Origin: Puniceicoccales bacterium
GTDB lineage: Bacteria; Verrucomicrobiota; Verrucomicrobiia; Opitutales; JAIRLM01
Reading direction: 5' to 3'
Assembly (NCBI GenBank): GCA_031282565.1
Contig: JAITDL010000053.1
Span: 1-19,247 of the forward strand
Length of the DNA: 19,247 bases
A program made the translations under genes and the position numbers. The notes beneath the pieces were generated by a model, which saw only the letters and a list, made by a program, of their open reading frames with translations, did not search any database and was not told the origin of the DNA. Shown in pieces: positions 14,682 to 19,247 of the stretch; position 1 is the first letter of the stretch; each line of letters starts with the position of its first letter.

Positions 14682-14783
14682 ATGGGAAATTTGAAGAAAC
14701 AGCGTCGTCTGAAGATGAACAAACATAAGAGGCGGAAGAGGTCTCGCCTCATTCGCCACAAAAAACGCACCTGGGGCTCCTAG
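14682..14783 (+). CDS. 33-aa basic ribosome-associated protein, mS38/COX24-like (bS22-type)
   Basis: A 33-codon gene reading MGNLKKQRRLKMNKHKRR and then KRSRLIRHKKRTWGS; more than half of its residues are Lys or Arg. The pattern K-x-RR-x-KM-x-KHK-x-RK matches the AURKAIP1/COX24 domain. In mitochondria this is the C-terminal part of small-subunit protein mS38, and its bacterial counterpart, described in mycobacteria as the 33-residue bS22, has the same length and layout. A role as a small 30S subunit protein is therefore likely. There is no strong RBS. It sits 87 bp after efp, a suitable translation-related neighbour. Its size makes it easy for gene finders to miss. Confidence 0.8.
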   Translation: MGNLKKQRRLKMNKHKRRKRSRLIRHKKRTWGS

Positions 14784-14816
14784 GGCTTTTTGCAGCTAGT
14801 TGCTGCCCATCATCTC

Positions 14817-14984
14817 ATGGCAAAGTTGTTGCCGGATCACCTTGGGCGCGCCACGGCTACGTTGGAGGAGGCATTGCGCGACGTGGAACGCCATCCCGAC
14901 ATGCTCGTCGTCCGCGATTGGGTGCTGAAGCTCGAATGCGATGACACGGCAGTGAAATCATTGGCGATGAGAAGATCCTATTAA
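14817..14984 (+). CDS. Small hypothetical protein, 55 aa
   Basis: The frame starts MAKLLPDHLGRATATLEEAL and ends CDDTAVKSLAMRRSY. It is not a family I recognise. It reads as two amphipathic helices with balanced charge and no membrane segment. It fills the gap between the bS22-like gene (34 bp upstream) and orphan 3. ATG 14817 has no clear RBS; a TTG at 14790 would add nine residues. Support is limited to reasonable composition and position. Confidence 0.45.
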   Translation: MAKLLPDHLGRATATLEEALRDVERHPDMLVVRDWVLKLECDDTAVKSLAMRRSY

Positions 14985-15026
14985 CATCTCCCCCAAAGCT
15001 TTCCGGCTTCTGCTAGACTTTTACAA

Positions 15027-15054
15027 TCGACGGAATTACATTGCGTCATATAGT
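15027..15054 (+). promoter_or_regulatory. Candidate promoter for orphan 3
   Basis: TCGACG (15027-15032) and TATAGT (15049-15054, 5 of 6 to TATAAT) are 16 bp apart. Twelve bases separate the -10 from ATG 15067, predicting a leader of only about 6 nt. No Shine-Dalgarno precedes the ATG. The same TCGACG hexamer serves as the proposed -35 of the debranching gene. Confidence 0.35.
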
Positions 15055-15066
15055 AATCCACTATAA

Positions 15067-16863
15067 ATGTGCGATCGTACTAGCCCAGCAACCGGAAGTC
15101 ATGGTCTGCATAAATTTTGTGAATTCCTTGGGAGCAGCGCTATTACAGATTTTACCGTCCTTTGGCTTGCGAAAGCAAAAAATATCAAGATCAGTAGATC
15201 GCAGGTCTTGATGCTTCTGCCAAAAGCAGTTCAGTTTGGCGAAACGCGCGCAGGATTAGCCATAAAAATTCTTCTCTATGTGGTAACAGCCGCCATATTG
15301 CTGTTCTATAAATTGCTCTTGGGAGTGCGTTTGTTAACGCCAAGTTGCCGTGAATCCTACGGCTCGCTTGTGTTCGACGGGCTAATGGCGCCTGGCAGCA
15401 CGGCCGAATGGGAATTTATCCATCAAAAAACTGACGCGAAAGCTCCAGGCGATAGCGCGAATCAATCTGGCGAGCACACGGGAACGGGTGTGACGCCTAG
15501 GACCCCAGCATCTCCGCCTCCTATTCCGCAACTAACTCCGGCTCAAGTGCAGCAACTCAATGCTCTTGGCATAAGCCCAGCAAGCATGGTTGCATCACAA
15601 CTCTACATTGATAGTAATAGGGATGTTGACCGCTACTTGCGTTTGGAGAAACTCAGCCGAGAAATCAAGAACGCTCTGGCGAGCGCTAAGCCGGAACTAG
15701 TAGCTTTTCGAGATGGATACGCGAATAATAGCAGTTTTCTTGGCATGCAATGCAAATATGCGGTTGATTCGCTCCTAAAATATTTAGACGTGTTGAATGT
15801 TGAATTTTCGATACTCAATTTAATACTCGGCGAAAATGAATCTGCCGATCAGTTTATTAGCCGCATGGAAAGGTTTAAATCCGAAACTTCACCATCAGGT
15901 AAATTGAGTACGCTGCTAGAAATTCAAGCGAGTTTCGCCACAGATGTGTTTGCACACGAGACACGCACATTCATTAGTGGTATAATTCGACTATGGTTTG
16001 AGAGAAATGAAAAATTTCTCTGCCGTGCGATGGTGACTGCCGAAGCAGCTGATGTGGATTCTGCATGGAAATGCCTAAACCATTTGGCTGAAATAATGTT
16101 CGCCATTGAGAGCATCGAATGCGCCAGCGGATCGTGCGATAAAATTTACCACTGCTGTGATCAGATTTTTAGATTAACAGAAGCCATCGAATCCGCAGAC
16201 AAAATAATTTGGAAAGATGGCGATTGGCTCGCGGCAGCAAACACCTGCGGTGCAATCGCTAATGCTGCACGTGCCGTAACGGCAAAACTCGGAAGCGTCA
16301 CAAGGAATATCAAGCGAGATTTCTATCAGCAGGCGCGCGTAATTAGATCCAGGGACGGAAAAGAGTTACAGAAAATTTTCGCCCTATTGGTATACGTAGA
16401 TGATACAATAGTGAGAATAGCCGAAAGTAAGAATGACGCATGGCATGAAGCATGGAACGATAAATCTAGTACAGTTATTAGAGACCTAGTTGACCGAGGC
16501 ATACTTCTTCCAGGCAATCAAGGTGGTGGCAGCGTAATTTCCGGTGGATATGCTGATGATTTCATACGCAATCTAGATGGTGGCGTGTTTGACGCTATAT
16601 TTAGCCCGGCGGAGAAGGAGCGCGCTTTGCAACTGGGAGCTATTAAAAGACTTTTAAATCATTTCAAGAAAACTATCCTATCTGGCCAGCCAGGGCGTGA
16701 TGGTGTTCCGGATTACAATTGGATTAGGGAAAGAGTTGACGCACTAATTGCATGCGACAGCTGCGACGACGCAAAAGCACATTCAGATGAAATAGTTGGA
16801 TCACTTCGGCCTTGGTTGCCTGCGAAGGGTGCTCAATCGGACCAATCCGGCGGAATGAAATAA
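15067..16863 (+). CDS. Orphan 3: membrane-anchored protein of unknown function, 598 aa
   Basis: No known family fits. The N-terminal ~60 residues are mixed in character. A strong hydrophobic segment at about 64-90 (LAIKILLYVVTAAILLFYKL) should span the membrane once. A proline/threonine/serine-rich linker follows (about 123-158, TPRTPASPPPIP), then LTPAQVQQLNALGIS and a long, helical, charged domain to about residue 490. A glycine-rich hinge (GNQGGGSVISGG) precedes a final helical domain of about 90 residues. The layout of anchor, flexible linker and large helical domain suggests a surface or periplasmic/cytosolic tethered protein; topology cannot be fixed by eye. There is no N-terminal signal peptide. 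It lacks CCATGG and looks more AT-rich than glyS next to it. The ATG has no RBS but has a promoter-like sequence very close upstream. Confidence 0.8.
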   Translation: MCDRTSPATGSHGLHKFCEFLGSSAITDFTVLWLAKAKNIKISRSQVLMLLPKAVQFGETRAGLAIKILLYVVTAAILLFYKLLLGVRLLTPSCRESYGSLVFDGLMAPGSTAEWEFIHQKTDAKAPGDSANQSGEHTGTGVTPRTPASPPPIPQLTPAQVQQLNALGISPASMVASQLYIDSNRDVDRYLRLEKLSREIKNALASAKPELVAFRDGYANNSSFLGMQCKYAVDSLLKYLDVLNVEFSILNLILGENESADQFISRMERFKSETSPSGKLSTLLEIQASFATDVFAHETRTFISGIIRLWFERNEKFLCRAMVTAEAADVDSAWKCLNHLAEIMFAIESIECASGSCDKIYHCCDQIFRLTEAIESADKIIWKDGDWLAAANTCGAIANAARAVTAKLGSVTRNIKRDFYQQARVIRSRDGKELQKIFALLVYVDDTIVRIAESKNDAWHEAWNDKSSTVIRDLVDRGILLPGNQGGGSVISGGYADDFIRNLDGGVFDAIFSPAEKERALQLGAIKRLLNHFKKTILSGQPGRDGVPDYNWIRERVDALIACDSCDDAKAHSDEIVGSLRPWLPAKGAQSDQSGGMK

Positions 16864-16874
16864 CTTGCCGCCGG
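16847..16874 (+). other. GC-rich stem-loop across the orphan 3 stop codon
   Basis: CCGGCGG (16847-16853) and CCGCCGG (16868-16874) form a perfect 7-bp GC stem with a 14-nt loop that contains the TAA stop at 16861-16863. No T-tract follows; the next bases are GATGCAGTTC. Position suggests an mRNA 3'-end or terminator role, in a 36-bp gap before glyS. Confidence 0.45.
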
Positions 16875-16899
16875 GATGCAGTTCACCTAACTGGCGACC

Positions 16900-18384
16900 A
16901 TGGACGCCATTCTGTCCCTCTGCAAGCGCCGCGGTTTTGTTTTCCCATCATCGGAAATATACGGCGGAATTGGTGGTTTTTTTGACTACGGCCCACTCGG
17001 CTGCGAATTGAAGAAAAACATCAAAAACCTCTGGTGGAGGGAAATGGTTCAACTGCGCGAAAACGTAGTCGGCCTCGACTGCAGCATCATAATGAACGGG
17101 AAGGTGTGGGAGGCCTCCGGTCACGTCGACGGCTTTTCCGATCCCCTGGTGGACTGCCGCGAGTCGGGCATGCGCTACAGGGCAGATCAGCTGTTTTTTT
17201 CACCGGTGTCCATTGGCGGCGAACTAATTGGCTATGTGGCACTAATGGATGGCCCACAGCTGGAGTCGGATGCACGTACCGAAGCGGAAAAATTAGCAAA
17301 AAAACACAGTCGCCAGGGAAAATTGGATCCACTGCAATTGAAGCCCATAGCTGAGGCAACTGGAGAAGAACTAAGTTTAATTCCTTCGCCGGCAACTGGC
17401 ACCATCGGAACACTAACTGCTCCGCGCTCATTTAACCTCATGTTTAGGACGGCGGTTGGCGCGCTAAGTGACGCTTCAGCAACGACATATCTACGCCCGG
17501 AAACGGCCCAGGGAATTTTTGTAAATTTCCAAAATGTGCTGTCGTCGTCGCGATTGAAGGTGCCATTCGGCATAGCGCAAATCGGGAAAGCATTTCGCAA
17601 TGAAATCACGCCGAGGAATTTCCTGTTCAGGTCCAGAGAATTCGAACAGATGGAGTTGGAATACTTCATCGAGCCCGATGCCGATTGGCAAACTATTCAC
17701 GGCGAATGGATTGAATCCAGACTTAGCTGGTACCGATCCATTGGCATTGGCGATAAGTTCCTCGGTCTCGATGTGCACCCAAAAGAAAAACTCGCCCACT
17801 ATTCCAGAGCTTGCAGCGACATCACATTTCGCTATCCATTCGGCGTCAGCGAGATGGAAGGCATAGCTGCCCGCGGAGATTTCGATCTAACGTGCCACCA
17901 AAAATGCAGCGGCAAGTCACTGGAATACTTCGACGAGGAATCCAAACGACACTACCTTCCACATGTCATAGAGCCTTCAGCTGGAGTTGATAGGGTGTTC
18001 TTGGCCGTCCTCTGCGCCGCCTACGGCGAGGACGAACTCGGAGGAGAAAAGCGCACGCTGTTGCGACTGAGCCCAAAGCTTGCGCCGGTGAAGGTTGCAG
18101 TATTTCCGCTGCTGAAAAATCGCGGAGAACTGGTGAACCTGTCGCGGAAAATTTTCGTCGACCTGCGCCGCCGGTGGAATTGTGTCTGGGACAGCTCTGG
18201 AGCAATCGGACGCCGCTACCGCCGCATGGACGAGATCGGCACGCCGCTAGCCGTTACCGTTGATTTTGAATCACTTGAAACCGAAACTGTGACACTGCGT
18301 TTCCGAGACAGCGGCGAACAGCTGCGCGTCGCCATCGAAGAACTGGAAGATGCCATCGGCGAACAGCTGGATGACAATCGGTAA
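16900..18384 (+). CDS. glyS: Glycyl-tRNA synthetase, single-chain class II (alpha2) type
   Basis: This 494-residue enzyme charges tRNA-Gly with glycine. It is the homodimeric eukaryote/archaea-like form (often named glyQS), not the alpha2-beta2 form of E. coli. The opening RRGFVFPSSEIYGGIGGFFD and DYGPLGCELKKNI (29-41) are diagnostic, as are GHVDGFSDPLVDC (74-86), YLRPETAQGIF (197-207), motif 2 FRNEITPRNFLFRSREF (232-248), FDLTCHQKCSGKSLEY, and motif 3 HVIEPSAGVDRVFLAVL. The C-terminal anticodon-binding domain begins at LAPVKVAVFPL and runs to the end. Length is normal for the family. The ATG at 16900 lacks a clear RBS. A stem-loop follows 27 bases after the stop. Confidence 0.95.
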   Translation: MDAILSLCKRRGFVFPSSEIYGGIGGFFDYGPLGCELKKNIKNLWWREMVQLRENVVGLDCSIIMNGKVWEASGHVDGFSDPLVDCRESGMRYRADQLFFSPVSIGGELIGYVALMDGPQLESDARTEAEKLAKKHSRQGKLDPLQLKPIAEATGEELSLIPSPATGTIGTLTAPRSFNLMFRTAVGALSDASATTYLRPETAQGIFVNFQNVLSSSRLKVPFGIAQIGKAFRNEITPRNFLFRSREFEQMELEYFIEPDADWQTIHGEWIESRLSWYRSIGIGDKFLGLDVHPKEKLAHYSRACSDITFRYPFGVSEMEGIAARGDFDLTCHQKCSGKSLEYFDEESKRHYLPHVIEPSAGVDRVFLAVLCAAYGEDELGGEKRTLLRLSPKLAPVKVAVFPLLKNRGELVNLSRKIFVDLRRRWNCVWDSSGAIGRRYRRMDEIGTPLAVTVDFESLETETVTLRFRDSGEQLRVAIEELEDAIGEQLDDNR

Positions 18385-18411
18385 AAAAAATTCAAATTTC
18401 CGCAAAAAGGG

Positions 18412-18445
18412 CGTTGGCCGCAAAAAAAAATCGCCTTGGCCAACG
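18412..18445. other. Stem-loop between glyS and the rodZ-like gene
   Basis: CGTTGGCC (18412-18419) and GGCCAACG (18438-18445) form a perfect 8-bp stem with an 18-nt loop that includes nine consecutive A residues. No U-tract follows on the plus strand, so it is not a standard terminator for glyS. It ends 22 bp before the next ATG. Confidence 0.4.
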
Positions 18446-18467
18446 GCTGCCATAGCCTCCCACTTCG

Positions 18468-19247
18468 ATGGCATCGGCGAATTTTGGTGAACAGCTTCGG
18501 CAGGCGAGAGAAAAGCGCCAGCTGACGCTCAAACAGGTGGAAGGCGAGATCAAAATCGGCGCGGATCTGCTTCAGGCGTTCGAAAATAATAATTTCAACT
18601 TCGATTTTCCGCAAATCTACCGCCGCGGATTCCTGAAAACCTACGTGCAATTCCTTGGGCTGAACGTGGAAAAATTTCTGGCGCAAATAGATGCACTGGA
18701 AGATAGCGACGGCGATGCGAAGGTTGAATCGCGCGCGACGGCCAAGGCCGCCAAGAAGGTGAAAGTCGAAGTGCCGCCAGACGAAAAGGAGGATGGCGAC
18801 GGAGACGGCGAAGAGGAGGTCGATAGTAGCCCAAAAGCAAAGGGGCGTGACATTTGGAAGGTAATCGCCGCGAGGGCGCGCGATCGCCGCTGGCAGTGCT
18901 ACGGAGCCGTGCTGCTGCTCACGATTATCGGTGGATTTTTCATTTTGCGGCCGTCGCCCGGGCGCGATCTTGAGTGGGACGAGCTCCTAGACGGCGACGG
19001 AGCCGATGTCGTTTTGATCGGGGCAAATGCACCTAAGAAGTTGACAATCATCGCGTCAGATGAAGTAAAGGTGCTCGTGCGGGAGAAAAAAACAAAGCAG
19101 CGCATCCACGCGTCGTCGCTGAAAAAGGGCGCCAGCGAAGAAGTTTCCATTCGCGAAAATGTGCAAATTTCCTATTCCGATGGAAATGCGATCTCAATTC
19201 GGCTAGAAAACGGCGAGCTGATAAAGCCGAAAAAGGCTGGAGCCGGC
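18468..19247 (+). CDS. RodZ-like HTH membrane protein (runs off right edge)
   Basis: The frame is open for 260 codons to the window's end with no stop. Residues 5-75 form an N-terminal helix-turn-helix of the Xre/HTH_25 type typical of RodZ: NFGEQLRQAREKRQLTLKQV, then DFPQIYRRGFLKTYVQFLGL, which matches the 'P-x2-YVRGF-LR-x-YA-x-x-L-x-LD' pattern. A highly charged linker follows (about 80-140, with acidic stretch EKEDGDGDGEEEVD), then one membrane helix at about 144-161, and a C-terminal periplasmic part with LTIIASDEVKVLVRE resembling the RodZ C-terminal (DUF4115) beta domain. RodZ links MreB to the cell-elongation machinery. Assignment to the fold is firm; a true shape role is inferred. The ATG lies 83 bp after glyS and lacks an RBS. 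Confidence 0.82.
   Translation, partial: MASANFGEQLRQAREKRQLTLKQVEGEIKIGADLLQAFENNNFNFDFPQIYRRGFLKTYVQFLGLNVEKFLAQIDALEDSDGDAKVESRATAKAAKKVKVEVPPDEKEDGDGDGEEEVDSSPKAKGRDIWKVIAARARDRRWQCYGAVLLLTIIGGFFILRPSPGRDLEWDELLDGDGADVVLIGANAPKKLTIIASDEVKVLVREKKTKQRIHASSLKKGASEEVSIRENVQISYSDGNAISIRLENGELIKPKKAGAG

Noticed and set aside
18421..18429. A9 run as part of an intrinsic terminator
   Set aside because: The run is in the loop, not after the stem, and no convergent minus-strand gene ends there.
1..19247. CRISPR arrays, tRNA/rRNA genes, insertion sequences, attachment sites
   Set aside because: I looked for regularly spaced direct repeats, cloverleaf and CCA-type patterns, transposase motifs and terminal inverted repeats and saw none.

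Overview
The window reads as a compact, densely coded bacterial chromosome segment with no phage, IS, CRISPR, tRNA or rRNA signal that I can see. The housekeeping content is a SecD-SecF fusion with YajC, MraY, a single-chain class II glycyl-tRNA synthetase, EF-P of the 'HRT.G' loop type, a 33-residue mS38/COX24-like basic protein, and a RodZ-like HTH membrane protein. This suits the PVC group, most likely Verrucomicrobiota. That placement is inference from family resemblance, and no marker in the window proves it. Three large genes of no recognisable family among housekeeping genes, an APC-type amino acid exchanger and many starts without a Shine-Dalgarno sequence would suit a host-associated lineage, but this is not shown.

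Layout. 1-224 (-): start of a Bax inhibitor-1/YccA-type membrane protein. 380-1630 (+): CgeB-like glycosyltransferase. 1669-3576 (-): orphan 1, 635 aa and cysteine-rich. 3714-5492 (+): GH13 glycogen-debranching/pullulanase-like enzyme. 5489-7180 (-): orphan 2, 563 aa. 7179-7322 (+): 47-aa ORF with a good RBS, followed directly by pgsA (7323-7925) and pgpA (7918-8421), which together make phosphatidylglycerol. The minus-strand block is yajC (12489-11995), secDF (11973-9499) and mraY (9437-8433). 12572-13978 (+): amino acid permease. 14037-14594: efp. 14682-14783: bS22/mS38-like small protein. 14817-14984: small ORF. 15067-16863: orphan 3, 598 aa with one membrane anchor. 16900-18384: glyS. 18468 to the right edge: RodZ-like HTH protein.

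The orphans are the most interesting content. The palindrome CCATGG occurs about 29 times by my hand count, against about 5 expected by chance for 19 kb. It is absent from the bodies of all three orphans (about 5.4 kb). Their only copy is the shared start site of orphan 2, so they look compositionally different from their neighbours. Orphan 2 has a near-ideal promoter (TTGACA, 17 bp, TAAATT) placed so that transcription would begin at its ATG, giving a leaderless mRNA. That ATG overlaps, on the opposite strand, the ATG of the 47-aa ORF ahead of pgsA. A 16-bp perfect palindrome lies just upstream of the debranching-enzyme GTG. Several stop codons sit inside or at the edge of GC-rich hairpins that lack a U-tract.

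No gap between genes exceeds 300 bp. The longest, 225-379 and 3577-3713, are described below.
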